Shown: piece after piece, positions 40,942 through 50,171 of the stretch
Position numbering within the stretch: position 1 is the first letter of the stretch
Layout of the letters: each line of letters begins with the position of its first letter
Notes under the pieces: generated by a model
Seen by the model: only the letters and a program-made list of their open reading frames with translations
Told to the model about the DNA's origin: nothing
The model's database searches: none
Source: Planctomycetales bacterium
GTDB taxonomy: Bacteria > Planctomycetota > SZUA-567
Assembly: GCA_025997475.1 (NCBI GenBank)
Contig: BNUQ01000002.1
Span: 1 to 64,000, forward strand
DNA: 64,000 nt
Direction: 5' to 3'
Made by a program: the position numbers and the translations under genes

Positions 40942-42024
40942 TTAATTGAATTTCCGCCAAATGAAATGTTGCGACACGGCGTAATTCCACACGGCGCTGA
41001 CCAACATTCCGAGCGCGCCGGCGAGTAGCCAATAGAGGTGCGACACTTCATACAAATAACCGGCAAGCACGATATTCGGCAACGCGCCGAGTCCGCAAAT
41101 CAAAATAAACAGCGCCAAGCCGCGCCGAAGTTTCCGCCTTTTCAGCGACCGGTCGGCGTAGGTGAAAGCGTTGTTGAGAAAGAAATTCACGACCATCGCC
41201 GCGAACGTCGCCGCGCTTTGCGCGAAGACGAAGCCGGTCGAATACAGCGCCGCGAGGCAACCGAGATGAACGCCGACGCCGAGCAAGCCCACCGCGACAA
41301 ACAGCAAAAATCGCGCCGGCACGTATTTGCCGACCGTTTTATCCGCCAATAACAAGCCGAAATCGCACAACACGCCGAGCGATAATTTGCTCTCGCCGTG
41401 TTCGCGCAAGCGAAACGTGTAGGCAACCTCGCCAATCGTCAGCGGGCGGCGGGCGCTGGTTAAGAGGTCTAATAAAATTTTGAACCCCTCGCCGGAGAGC
41501 CGCTCCACCACTTCGGCAAACAGCGCGCTTCGCAACATAAAGAAGCCGCTCATCGGGTCGGAAACCGTGTTTTTACCGAGTAAAACCGCGCCTAATTTGG
41601 TCGCGGTCTTGCTCATCAACGTCCGCGCGGCGTTCCATTCGCCGACGCTCCCGCCGGCGGCGTAGCGCGTGCCGACCACGATTTCGCAATTTTCGTCGGT
41701 GATTTTTTTGAGCATCGCCGGCAGAACGCGCTCGTCGTGTTGCATATCGGCGTCCATCACCGCAATCACCGGCGCGCTCGCAATCATCGCGCCTTCGATG
41801 CACGCCGTCGAAAGACCTTTACGCCCGACGCGCCGCAAAATTTTCACCCGCGCGTCGGTGGCGGCGAGGTCGGCGACCCGCCGATAGGTTTTATCCGGCG
41901 AATTGTCGTCAACGAAAATTACTTCCCAATCAACGCCGCTGAGCGCCGCCGTCAATTTCTCCAACAACGGCGCGACGTTGTCGCTTTCGTTGTAAGTCGG
42001 AACCACGATTGAAAGTTCGCGCAT
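40942..42024 (-). CDS. Polyprenol-phosphate glycosyltransferase fused to GtrA-like membrane domain
   Basis: 360 residues. Residues 1-235: DPM1-type GT2 (SIVVPTYNESDNVAPLLEKL, VIFVDDNSPDKTY, MDADMQHDE catalytic DxD, SGFFMLRSALFAEVVERL). Residues ~240-360: four membrane helices of the GtrA family (RFLLFVAVGLLGVGVHL, FLNNAFTYADR, NYAVSQHFIW). Such proteins make polyprenyl-phosphate sugars (mannose or glucose) and help move them across the membrane for glycan decoration. The C-terminal WRKFN-stop is formed in the AATTAACAATT arm. Confidence 0.9.
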   Translation of the reverse strand: MRELSIVVPTYNESDNVAPLLEKLTAALSGVDWEVIFVDDNSPDKTYRRVADLAATDARVKILRRVGRKGLSTACIEGAMIASAPVIAVMDADMQHDERVLPAMLKKITDENCEIVVGTRYAAGGSVGEWNAARTLMSKTATKLGAVLLGKNTVSDPMSGFFMLRSALFAEVVERLSGEGFKILLDLLTSARRPLTIGEVAYTFRLREHGESKLSLGVLCDFGLLLADKTVGKYVPARFLLFVAVGLLGVGVHLGCLAALYSTGFVFAQSAATFAAMVVNFFLNNAFTYADRSLKRRKLRRGLALFILICGLGALPNIVLAGYLYEVSHLYWLLAGALGMLVSAVWNYAVSQHFIWRKFN

Positions 42025-42281
42025 TGCGCCACTCCTCTAAAAAATAAAGAACGTCTCCTCGAAACCGAGCGAAGCGAAAGTTGGTGCGCATAGCGCGACC
42101 GCGTTCAGGCGCAACCGGTCCACCGCTCACGGACCACTAAATTTGTAACTACTCTCTCCTTCCCAATCTTACCCGCCCCGCCCGCATTTGGGAATATCCG
42201 CCGCGCCGTTGATAACCGGCGACGTTTGGCTACAAATTAGCGTTAAATTTTTATTTCTCGCGGAGGCATACTCGAAAAAAA

Positions 42282-43550
42282 ATGGACGACCCCGACGGCT
42301 ATTTTCCGGTCATCACCTTGTTTCTGCTCGCCCTTCTCGGCGCTTTGTCCGCCGCCTGCGAAACCGCGTTGCAATATATGCGCGTCTCGCGTTTGGAAGA
42401 AACGCTCGCCAAACGCGGTCGGCGGCGCGGGCGCTTTCTCGACCATATCCTCGAACGCTTGCAACACACCCGTTTCTCCTCGACGTTTATCAGCGGCGCG
42501 TTGCTGACGGTGTTTGCGCTGGCGTTCTTTTGCCATTTTTGCCATTCCCGCGACGACGGCAATTTTCTCTGGGTCGCCGGCGTCGCCGTGTTGCTTATCG
42601 CCTGTTTGCGCGGCTTGGCGGAAGTCGTCGGCGACCTGCTTGCCGAGCGGTTGGTGATTGCCCTCGCCGTGCCGATTTGGTTGATGACCGTCTTGTTCGG
42701 TTGGCTGACGGTGCCGGTTTTTGCCCTCTATCGGCTGATGGCGCGCGGCGCCGGTTATGACTTGCAGAAAAAGCCGGAAGACCTGACCAGCGAAGTTATC
42801 GCCGCCGTCGGCGACGGCGAAATCGCCGGCGTGGTCAACAACGACCAGCGCAAAATGATTGAGCGGGTGTTTCATTTTGAACACACCAACGTCGCCGACG
42901 TGCTGACGCCGCGCACCGAAGTTGAAATGCTCGACGTGAGTTTGTCGTTGGCGGACGCGATTGCGCAGGCGCAACGCTACCGGTTTTCGCGCATTCCGGT
43001 GTATGAAGAATCCCGCGACAACATCGTCGGTATTTTTTACATTCGCGACATTCTGAATTACTGGGGCAAAGAGACGCCCGCGTTGCGCGAATTATTGCAC
43101 AAGCCGCTGTTCGTGCCGGAAACGAAAAGCATCACCGAAATGCTGTCGCTGATGCGCCGCAGTCAAACGCAGATGGCGATTGTGTTGGACGAATACGGCG
43201 GCACGGCGGGTTTGGTCACGATTGAAGATTTATTGGAAGAAATCGTCGGCAACATCCGCGACGAATACGACTCCGCCGAAAAAAATTACACGGTGAAAAC
43301 GCTCGCGACCGGACACGTCGTCGCCGAAGGACACGTCCACGTCAGCGATGTCAACGACGCGCTCGACCGCGCCGAAATTCCCGAAAATCAGGACTACGAC
43401 ACCATCGGCGGTTTCGTCTCGTATGTGCTGGGCTACATTCCGCAAACCGGCGAAACGCTTACCTACGAAAATCTGAAAATCAAAGTCCTTTCCGCCGACG
43501 AGCGCAAAGTCAAACAAGTCGAAATCGAACAAAGCAAGAACGGGAAGTGA
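42282..43550 (+). CDS. CorC/HlyC-family CNNM-CBS membrane protein
   Basis: 422 residues. N-terminal DUF21/CNNM membrane domain with about four helices (~8-160, including [19 protein letters not shown]), two CBS domains (~205-325: MTPRTEV-like [64 protein letters not shown]) and the C-terminal CorC_HlyC domain (~335-415, [18 protein letters not shown]). The family handles Mg2+/Co2+ efflux or homeostasis at the inner membrane. GGAGG is unusually far (about 17 nt) from the ATG. Confidence 0.9.
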   Translation: MDDPDGYFPVITLFLLALLGALSAACETALQYMRVSRLEETLAKRGRRRGRFLDHILERLQHTRFSSTFISGALLTVFALAFFCHFCHSRDDGNFLWVAGVAVLLIACLRGLAEVVGDLLAERLVIALAVPIWLMTVLFGWLTVPVFALYRLMARGAGYDLQKKPEDLTSEVIAAVGDGEIAGVVNNDQRKMIERVFHFEHTNVADVLTPRTEVEMLDVSLSLADAIAQAQRYRFSRIPVYEESRDNIVGIFYIRDILNYWGKETPALRELLHKPLFVPETKSITEMLSLMRRSQTQMAIVLDEYGGTAGLVTIEDLLEEIVGNIRDEYDSAEKNYTVKTLATGHVVAEGHVHVSDVNDALDRAEIPENQDYDTIGGFVSYVLGYIPQTGETLTYENLKIKVLSADERKVKQVEIEQSKNGK

Positions 43551-43643
43551 GCGGCGAGTAGCGAAAGGTTGAACGTTTAGCGTTGAAAATTGAAATAACC
43601 GCGACCACAACTTTCAACTTTTAACTGTCCCCCTAAAAAACGA

Positions 43644-45323
43644 ATGTTAGAAGAACTCTACCTACAAAACTTCGTGATTTTCTCGCGCGGGACGTTGCCG
43701 TTCGGCGCGGGATTAAACGTGATTTCCGGCGAGACCGGCGCGGGCAAAAGTTTGCTCGCCGACGCCTTGGCGCTCGCGCTCGGCGCCCGCGCCGACACCG
43801 CGTTAATTCGCTCCGGTTGCGACCGCGCCGTCGTCAAGGCGGTTTTCTCCGCGCCGGCGGCAATCGTCGAGCGGTTAAACGCGCTCGGCGTCGAAATCGA
43901 AGACGAGACCTTGTTGTTTGAGCGGCACCTGCGCGCCGGCGCGGCGGCGCGAATGTTGCTCGGCGGCGCGCCCGTCAGCGTCGCCGTCGCCCGCGAAATC
44001 GCCGACCAATTGTTAGACCTCGCGGCGCAAAACGAACACACGCGCCTCTACGCCGAAAATTATCAGCGCGAACTGCTCGACCGTTTCGGCAAAATCGACT
44101 TGTCGCCGTATCGGGAAATTTTTCAACCGGCGCTCGCGCTCGCCAAAAGAATTGCCGCCGGCGACCAAGACCAAATGGAACGGCAACGCGAGCGCGAGCG
44201 CGTCCGTTATTGGCTCGACAAAATCGCCGCGTTCAATTTTCAGCCGGACGACGGTCTGCTTGCCGAACGCATCGCCGCGTTGACGCATCGCGAACAAATC
44301 GCCGCCGCCGCCGCGACCGGCATCGCCGCGTTGAGCGACAATGAAAATTCCGTCGCCGCGCAAATCGCCGGTTTAGTCCGGCAACTGTCCGCCGCCGCCG
44401 CGCACAGCGCCGACCTCGCCGCCGCCAAAGAGTCGCTGACGACCGCCTTGGACGCGCTCAACACGGCGACGCGGCAATTGCAAAATATTGAATTGTCCGA
44501 GACCGCCGACCTTGACGCGCTCATCGCCCGCGACGAAGAATTGAAAACATTGCTCCGCGCGCTTGATTGTTCTGCCGCCGCGTTACCGGCGGTCGAAAGC
44601 GAATGGCAACGCCGCGAGCGGGAACTTGCCGACGACGAATTTGACGCCGCCGCCGCGCGGCGGGAGTTTGACCGCTTATGGCGGGAATTGTTGACGCGCG
44701 GGCAGGAAATCCGCCGCCGCCGCATCGCCGCCGGCGAGAAATTGGCGGCGAAAGTCAATCGGGAATTGCGCGCGTTGGAAATGCCGCAGGCGAAATTTTC
44801 GGTGGAGGCGCGTCCGTTTGCCGAAGTCGAAGGTGAACCGACGGCGCGAATGGCGACGATTACGGCGAGCGGTTTGGACGCCGTGGCGTTTATGATTGCG
44901 CCGAATGTCGGCGAACCGGCGCGGGCGTTGGCGCAAACGGCGTCCGGCGGCGAAGCGGCGCGGACGATGTTGGCAATCAAAACGGCGCTGGCGGAAACGC
45001 AGGCGGCGGAAACGTTGTTTTTCGACGAAATCGACAGCGGCGTCGGCGGACGGTTGGGCGACGTGTTAGGTAAAAAATTGCGGGAATTAGCCCAGAGTCG
45101 GCAGGTCATCGTCATCACGCATCTGCCGCAAATCGCCGCTTACGCGCATCGCCATCTGCGCGTCGTCAAAGAAAGCGAACGCGGGCAAACGACGACGCGC
45201 GTCGAAGAAATGACCGGCGAGGCGCGCGTCGAAGAAATCGCGCAAATGATTAACGGCGCCGCCGCCACCGCCACCACCCGCGAACAAGCGCGGGAAATGT
45301 TGGCGGCGGGGGAGAGCAATTAA
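43644..45323 (+). CDS. recN: DNA repair protein RecN
   Basis: 559 residues, an SMC-like ATPase acting on double-strand breaks. N-terminus LEELYLQNFVIFSRGTLPFG, Walker A ISGETGAGKSLLADAL, two central coiled coils (~150-350), ABC signature ASGGEAARTMLAIK, Walker B ETLFFDEIDSGVGG and the H-loop region VIVITHLPQIAAYAHRH. Length is normal. The C-terminal SN and stop codon (AGCAATTAA) are from the foldback repeat arm. No ribosome-binding site is obvious. Confidence 0.95.
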   Translation: MLEELYLQNFVIFSRGTLPFGAGLNVISGETGAGKSLLADALALALGARADTALIRSGCDRAVVKAVFSAPAAIVERLNALGVEIEDETLLFERHLRAGAAARMLLGGAPVSVAVAREIADQLLDLAAQNEHTRLYAENYQRELLDRFGKIDLSPYREIFQPALALAKRIAAGDQDQMERQRERERVRYWLDKIAAFNFQPDDGLLAERIAALTHREQIAAAAATGIAALSDNENSVAAQIAGLVRQLSAAAAHSADLAAAKESLTTALDALNTATRQLQNIELSETADLDALIARDEELKTLLRALDCSAAALPAVESEWQRRERELADDEFDAAAARREFDRLWRELLTRGQEIRRRRIAAGEKLAAKVNRELRALEMPQAKFSVEARPFAEVEGEPTARMATITASGLDAVAFMIAPNVGEPARALAQTASGGEAARTMLAIKTALAETQAAETLFFDEIDSGVGGRLGDVLGKKLRELAQSRQVIVITHLPQIAAYAHRHLRVVKESERGQTTTRVEEMTGEARVEEIAQMINGAAATATTREQAREMLAAGESN

Positions 45324-45423
45324 CAATTAACAATTGAGGAGTAATTATCAAAATCGGCGCGAGGATAATTTATCGTCAAACTCCAAAATTGTTAATTTTT
45401 AATTGTTAATGGTTAATTGTTTT
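45318..45423. repeat. Foldback intergenic repeat, AATTAACAATT type
   Basis: AATTAACAATTAACAATTG arm, GAGTAATTATCAAAATCGGC core and AATTGTTAATTTTTAATTG mirrored arm. The left arm overlaps the recN stop codon. Confidence 0.8.
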
Positions 45424-45455
45424 TTTGGGGGGCGGTTAGCAAACAGGTATAGCGA

Positions 45456-46535
45456 ATGAAAATAAATATGACCACTTCCCGTTGGCAAAAATGCCGCGAC
45501 ATTTTAGCGATGGAAAAATGTGCCGCCGCGTTTTTCACCGACCGCGCGACGGTTCGTTATTTGACCGGTTTCACCGGCGACGACGCGGCGCTGGCGACGG
45601 TCGGCGATAAAAAATATCTCATCACCGACCGCCGGTTTATAGCGGAAGCGTCGCTCGCCGACGCGACCACGGTGATGCATAAAAACGGTCTCGCGCCCGC
45701 CGCCGTCAAAATTTTTCAACGGCATAAAATTAAAACGGTCGCCGTCGCGCCGGCGAATTTGACGCTGAAACAAGCCGACGGGTTGCGCGAAGCGAAAATC
45801 AAATTGACGCCGTTGCCGCGCCGTTTTTATGCGTTGCGGCAAGCCAAAGACGAGGGCGAAATTGCCGCGATGCGAGCGGCGATTGCCGCGGCGGAAACGG
45901 CGTTTCGCCATTTATTGCCGAAATTGCGCGGACAGATGACGGAACTCGACATCAAAGCCGAACTCGAATTTTTATTGACCCGCGCCGGCGCGACCTCGAC
46001 TTCTTTTCCGACGATTATCGCCTCCGGAGACCACGCCGCGTTGCCGCACGCCATGCCAAGTCGCCGCGTTTGGCAAGTCGGCGAGCCGTTGGTCGTCGAT
46101 TTCGGCGCGGTCGTCGAGGGCTATGTCTCCGACCTCACGCGCACGCTGTTTTGGCGGCAGATGTCGAAAGCGTGGCGGACGCGCTACGACGCGGTGTTAG
46201 CCGCGCAAGCCGCCGGCATCGCGGCAATTAGCGCCGGTAAAAGCGGCGCGACGGCGCACCGCGCGGCGCGAAAAATTTTGCGAGAAAGAGCATTGGCTAA
46301 ATTTTTTACGCACGGTTTGGGACACGGCATCGGCTTGGAAATTCACGAAGAGCCGCGTTTGTCGGCGCGCGCGCGCGACCCGTTGCCGGAAAATTGCGTG
46401 GTAACGGTCGAGCCCGGAATTTATCTCGCCGGCGTCGGCGGCATCCGCATTGAAGACGACGTGCTGGTTACCGTCGACGGGGCGCGGGTGTTGTCGTCGC
46501 TCGCGAAAGACCCGCAAAGCGCGGTGGTGGGATAA
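45456..46535 (+). CDS. Xaa-Pro peptidase (M24B family)
   Basis: 359 residues. Creatinase-type N-terminal domain (~1-130: RDILAMEKCAAAFFTD, VRYLTGFTGDDAALA) and pita-bread metallopeptidase domain with the five metal ligands: two Asp in VDFGAVVEGYVSDLTRT, His in THGLGHGIGLEIHE, Glu in VEPGIYL and Glu in GGIRIEDDVLV. It cleaves X-Pro bonds (aminopeptidase P or prolidase; the two cannot be told apart here). The tRNA-Cys gene lies 80 bp downstream. Confidence 0.92.
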   Translation: MKINMTTSRWQKCRDILAMEKCAAAFFTDRATVRYLTGFTGDDAALATVGDKKYLITDRRFIAEASLADATTVMHKNGLAPAAVKIFQRHKIKTVAVAPANLTLKQADGLREAKIKLTPLPRRFYALRQAKDEGEIAAMRAAIAAAETAFRHLLPKLRGQMTELDIKAELEFLLTRAGATSTSFPTIIASGDHAALPHAMPSRRVWQVGEPLVVDFGAVVEGYVSDLTRTLFWRQMSKAWRTRYDAVLAAQAAGIAAISAGKSGATAHRAARKILRERALAKFFTHGLGHGIGLEIHEEPRLSARARDPLPENCVVTVEPGIYLAGVGGIRIEDDVLVTVDGARVLSSLAKDPQSAVVG

Positions 46536-46614
46536 AGGGAAAATCTGCGCGGTCGGTAGCGCTTGCCAAGCGCCAGGTTGCGCCTATTATTTTGTGTCAT
46601 CAATTCAAGCGCGG

Positions 46615-46688
46615 GGCGGCGTAGCCAAGCGGTAAGGCAATGGTTTGCAAAACCATCATCACCAGTTCGATTCTGGTCGCCGCTTCCA
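46615..46688 (+). tRNA. tRNA-Cys (GCA)
   Basis: 74 nt with a full cloverleaf: acceptor GGCGGCG / CGCCGCT (G1-U72 wobble), D-arm TAGCCAAGCGGTAAGGCA, anticodon stem TGGTT TGCAAA ACCA with anticodon GCA at 46647-46649, T-arm ACCAGTTCGATTCTGGT, discriminator U73 (typical of tRNA-Cys) and encoded CCA. Confidence 0.95.
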
Positions 46689-46713
46689 ATTTTTAATTCT
46701 TAATTCTGCATTC

Positions 46714-47796
46714 TTAATTTCCCCGCAATTCCCGCGGCATTGCCGCCACCGTGATTTTCACCGTCGGCGCCGCTGTCGCGATTTTTTTTCGCAACCCCGC
46801 GAGAATATGCCACTCGCTCGCCGCGTGACCGGCGGCGATAAGACCGACATTTTTCTGCCGTAAAATTTCGGCGCGATGATAATCGATTTCACCGGCAATC
46901 ACCGCGTCCACGCCCGTCAGCGCTTCCGCCGCCACGCCACTTCCGCTCCACACCGCCGCCGTTGCGATGCGCCGGTCGGCGTCGCCGTCGAACAACATCC
47001 CGACACTGCCCAGCGTTTTTTGCACGTGTTTGACGAGCGCGGAAAATTTTACCGGCGCGCTCAACCTCCCGACGCGCCCCAAGCCGAAATTTTCCGTCCG
47101 GTCGAGCGCGATAAAATCGAACGCCGGTTCTTCGTAAGGGTGCGCCCGCCGCAACGCGGCTTCGACGCGCGGGCGGTCGAAATGTTTGACGACGGTTTCA
47201 AGGCGGATTTCGTCCACGCTCGTCAGTTCGCCGCGCTTGCCGATGAACGGCTTGGCGTTCGCCAAGGGGCGAAATTGTCCGCGTCCGGCGACGCTATAAC
47301 AGCAGTCGCGATATTCGCCCATTTGTCCGGCGCCCGCCGCGCCAATGGCGGCGCTCACTTTTTCCGCCGCGGCGGTCGGCACGAACACGGTCAGTTTGTA
47401 GGTCGGGCAACGGTGGGTTACGGACACGATTTGCGGCGCGGTCAAGCCGATAATTTCCGCGAGATGGTCGTTCACGCCGTCCGGCGCGATGTCGAGATTG
47501 GTGTGCGCGTTAAACAACGCCAAATTTTTTTTCAACACGAGCGCGGCGAGCGGCGTGTAAAAATTATCGGCGGTCAAATTTTTGACGGGTTGATAAAAAC
47601 GCGGGTGATGCGTGATGACGAGCGCGCCGACGGGCGCGGCGTTCAGCACCTCCGCCGTCGCGTCGAGCGCCAAGACGAGGTGTTTAACCGGTTGGCGCGG
47701 CGAACCGGCGGACAAGCCGTTTCTATCGTCCGGCAACGCCAATTCCGGCGGGGCAATACCGTGCATCAAATCAATGAGGTCGGCGACGATAGGCAT
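46714..47796 (-). CDS. NIF3/DUF34-family dinuclear metal protein
   Basis: 360 residues of the NIF3 (YbgI/YqfO) family. Metal-site segments: GALVITHHPRFYQP, ALFNAHTNLDIAPDGVND and, near the C-terminus, VGLIAAGHAASEWHIL. A PII-like insertion (~125-215, TYKLTVFVPTAAAEKVSAAI .. RPRVEAALRRAHPYEEPAFD) is present, as in the long YqfO form. The family forms hexameric toroids; proposed roles include metal chaperoning and cofactor repair, none proven. It is convergent with the tRNA gene, only 25 bp away. Confidence 0.88.
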   Translation of the reverse strand: MPIVADLIDLMHGIAPPELALPDDRNGLSAGSPRQPVKHLVLALDATAEVLNAAPVGALVITHHPRFYQPVKNLTADNFYTPLAALVLKKNLALFNAHTNLDIAPDGVNDHLAEIIGLTAPQIVSVTHRCPTYKLTVFVPTAAAEKVSAAIGAAGAGQMGEYRDCCYSVAGRGQFRPLANAKPFIGKRGELTSVDEIRLETVVKHFDRPRVEAALRRAHPYEEPAFDFIALDRTENFGLGRVGRLSAPVKFSALVKHVQKTLGSVGMLFDGDADRRIATAAVWSGSGVAAEALTGVDAVIAGEIDYHRAEILRQKNVGLIAAGHAASEWHILAGLRKKIATAAPTVKITVAAMPRELRGN

Positions 47797-47830
47797 AAGT
47801 TGACGAGAAAGCGCGTGGACGGCGTCCCCG

Positions 47831-48988
47831 CTAAAAATCCAATTGGAAAACGCTGTCGTCGTCGCCGGACGCCGTGAATTCGCCGAATTTTAATTCAATA
47901 TCGACGCGCAGGTTGACGCTCCGAATCAACCGGACTTGCTCGTTCGGCAAATCGGACAGTTTGCGCCGCGCGATTTGTTCAAAGCGGTCGAGCAAGTGTT
48001 TGAGCAATTTTTCCTTTTCCGACGAGAAGCGGTTGTGCAGTAACTCGCCGTCAACGCTTAACCCCAATTCGCGCAACGTCGCCGTTACGTCTTCGTCCGG
48101 CAACTCCGCCGCGGCGTCAATTTCATTAAATTCCGTAACGCCGTCTTCGTCTATCGCCTCTTCGCTTATCGCGTCTTCGTTCGCGTCCGGCAAGGATTGG
48201 TCGTCTTCGCCGACCGCCGCCGCAATCTCGCTTGCCGGCTCGTTTTCTTCGGCTAATAAATCTTCTTCCGGCGAACCGGCGACCGGCGCTTCTTCGCTTG
48301 CCCCCGCTTCTTCGGCGACGTCTTCGGCTAATAAATCTTCCTCCGGCGAATCGGCGACCGGCACGTCTTCGCCCCCCGCTTCTTCGGCGGCGTCTTCGGT
48401 TAATAAATCTTCCTCCGGCGAACTCGCGACCGGCACGTCTTCGCCCGCCGCTTCTTCGGCGACGTCTTCGGCTAATAAATCTTCCTCCGGCGAACCGGCG
48501 ACCGGCACGTCTTCGCCAGACGCTTCTTCGGCGGGAATTTCTTCGGCGCTCGCGGCGGTCGCCGCCGCCGCCAATTCCGCCAATTCCGCATCTTCCGCCG
48601 TCGCGCCTTTTTCCGCCGTCGCGTCCTCCGCCACGTCTTCAATCGACAGCGCCGAGTCGATAACGGCGGACAGCGTCGAGTCGTCAATTTCGCTTTCGCC
48701 GCTTTCGCCGTCTTCGACCGCTTCGCCGCTTTCGCCGTTTTCGACCGCGTGGTCGGGCGCCAGAATGTCGTCGAGCAACGCATCGTCAAAACCCTCCGGC
48801 GCGTCGGCGGGCTCCGCCGAAGTGATGTCGGCGAGCAAAGCGTCGAGGTCGTCCGTCGTCTCTTTCGCAGGTTCGGCTTTTTTAGTCGGCGCGGGCATAG
48901 ATTCCTCCTCTGTGGAAATATCCGCCGCGCCGCGCATTTGCGCCAGCGCGTCAGCGAAAATTTTATCAATGAGTTGATAGCGTTGCAT
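47831..48988 (-). CDS. Highly acidic repeat protein
   Basis: About 385 residues, very rich in Glu, Asp and Ala. Residues ~150-265 contain four near-identical 24-residue units (GEDVPVAGSPEEDLLAEDVA-like, 72 bp each). The C-terminal ~110 residues look folded (ATLRELGLSVDGELLHNRF, EKEKLLKHLLDRFEQIARRK, VRLIRSVNLRVDIELKFGEF). Start uncertain: ATG at 48988 has no ribosome-binding site, while an internal ATG at 48898 has GAGGAGG 6 nt upstream (those bases also encode Glu-Glu). No family recognised; there is no signal peptide, so cytoplasmic. It lies 34 bp upstream of NIF3 on the same strand. Confidence 0.65.
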   Translation of the reverse strand: MQRYQLIDKIFADALAQMRGAADISTEEESMPAPTKKAEPAKETTDDLDALLADITSAEPADAPEGFDDALLDDILAPDHAVENGESGEAVEDGESGESEIDDSTLSAVIDSALSIEDVAEDATAEKGATAEDAELAELAAAATAASAEEIPAEEASGEDVPVAGSPEEDLLAEDVAEEAAGEDVPVASSPEEDLLTEDAAEEAGGEDVPVADSPEEDLLAEDVAEEAGASEEAPVAGSPEEDLLAEENEPASEIAAAVGEDDQSLPDANEDAISEEAIDEDGVTEFNEIDAAAELPDEDVTATLRELGLSVDGELLHNRFSSEKEKLLKHLLDRFEQIARRKLSDLPNEQVRLIRSVNLRVDIELKFGEFTASGDDDSVFQLDF

Positions 48989-49029
48989 TATTGTCGTAAT
49001 TTTATCTTGGGAGTTGCGCGGCAAAACCT

Positions 49030-49212
49030 CAATTAAAAATTACGAATGCGTAGAGAGTTGGTAGTCGGTAGTTTTTAGTCGATAGTGGCGGAGTTTTTAT
49101 TGGCAAATCCGCAAGCGCCCGCAAAGCGAATCTTTGACCGTCAAACTCCAACACTAAAAACTACCAACTATTAACTGCCAACTGCTCTTCATTTGTAATT
49201 TTTAATTGCTCT
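49030..49212. repeat. Foldback repeat, AGTTGGTAGTCGGTAGT type
   Basis: GAGTTGGTAGTCGGTAGTTT arm, core TGGCGGAGTTTTTATTGGCA with GCAAGCGCCCGC, then CAAACTCC and CTAAAAACTACCAAC mirrored arms. A sister element lies at 63475. It sits between the nucleotidyltransferase and the acidic protein genes. Confidence 0.85.
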
Positions 49213-50133
49213 TCATCGTTCCTTGATAATTTTCGGATAGCCGAGTTGCGCGATGCCCACGGCGACGGCGGGGCGGTCTTCTTTGTAAGTCATACCGAAC
49301 CATTGCGCCGTCGTCGGCAAAACCTTCACCGTCGCCTGACGGCGGCTCATTAACATGTCGAGCGCCACCGGCATATAAAACTCGCTCGCCGCCGACGCGC
49401 CGTTGGTTTCCAGAAATTCGCCGAACAATTCGCCGAGCGGCTGAAAGAGCTCCGGCGTGAAGCCGAAACAATTCATCGACACTTTTTCGTCGCCGCGCAA
49501 GTATTCCGGGCGGTCGGCGACCGGCAGGCGCGCGCCCTGCCCTTCGTTAAAAATTTGCCCGTATTCACGGCGGATTTTCGTCAGTTCGCGGATGCGCGTC
49601 AGTTCGTTTTGCGCGTCGGTTTCACACACGCCGCGACTGACCGAGCCGTGTTCCGACAGAGTTTTCGCGAGTTCATAACCGGCGAGACAAAACTGCATCG
49701 TTTGGGGCTTGGCGTGCCGCGCGCGTAAAAAGTCGGCGATGACGCGAAAACTTTCCGCGCCGTAGAAATCGTCGGCGTTAATCATCGCAAACGGCTCGCT
49801 AATCAGTTCGCGCGCCGCCCAAACCGCGTGTCCGGTGCCCCACGGTTTCGCGCGTCCGGCGGGCAAGGAATGCGAACCCGGCAAGTCGTTTAAGTCCTGA
49901 AAAACATAATCAATCCGCACGTCGTCCGCGTAGCGGTCGTCAAAAATTTCGCGGAACGACGCTTCGTGCTCGCGGCGAATGACCAGCGCCACCCGCGAAA
50001 AACCGGCTTGCCGCGCGTCATAAATGGAATAATCCATTATGATTTCGCCGTTTTTGCCGACCGGCATAATTTGCTTCAGCCCGCCAAAACGACTGCCCAT
50101 TCCCGCCGCTAAAATCAGTAATGATAACGACAT
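49213..50133 (-). CDS. Sugar-phosphate nucleotidyltransferase
   Basis: 306 residues of the nucleotidyl transferase (GT-A) fold. LLILAAGMGSRFGGLKQIMP is the nucleotide-binding loop, YSIYDARQAGFSRVALVIR the second strand, and GTGHAVWAARELISEPFAMIN with ADDFYG holds the metal Asp. It makes an NDP-sugar from a sugar-1-phosphate, probably for envelope glycans; the base and sugar cannot be read from sequence. It is downstream of the DUF2314 protein gene on the same strand. Confidence 0.8.
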   Translation of the reverse strand: MSLSLLILAAGMGSRFGGLKQIMPVGKNGEIIMDYSIYDARQAGFSRVALVIRREHEASFREIFDDRYADDVRIDYVFQDLNDLPGSHSLPAGRAKPWGTGHAVWAARELISEPFAMINADDFYGAESFRVIADFLRARHAKPQTMQFCLAGYELAKTLSEHGSVSRGVCETDAQNELTRIRELTKIRREYGQIFNEGQGARLPVADRPEYLRGDEKVSMNCFGFTPELFQPLGELFGEFLETNGASAASEFYMPVALDMLMSRRQATVKVLPTTAQWFGMTYKEDRPAVAVGIAQLGYPKIIKER

Positions 50134-50171
50134 TTTCTTCCCTCTTAATTACGCACAATGTTCGCCAAATA

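Noticed and set aside
47874..48977. Ser-rich 367-codon frame opposite the acidic repeat protein
   Set aside because: Both strands are open because of GAA/TTC-type codons. The minus-strand frame has a folded-looking C-terminus and fits local gene direction; the plus frame is low-complexity Ser.
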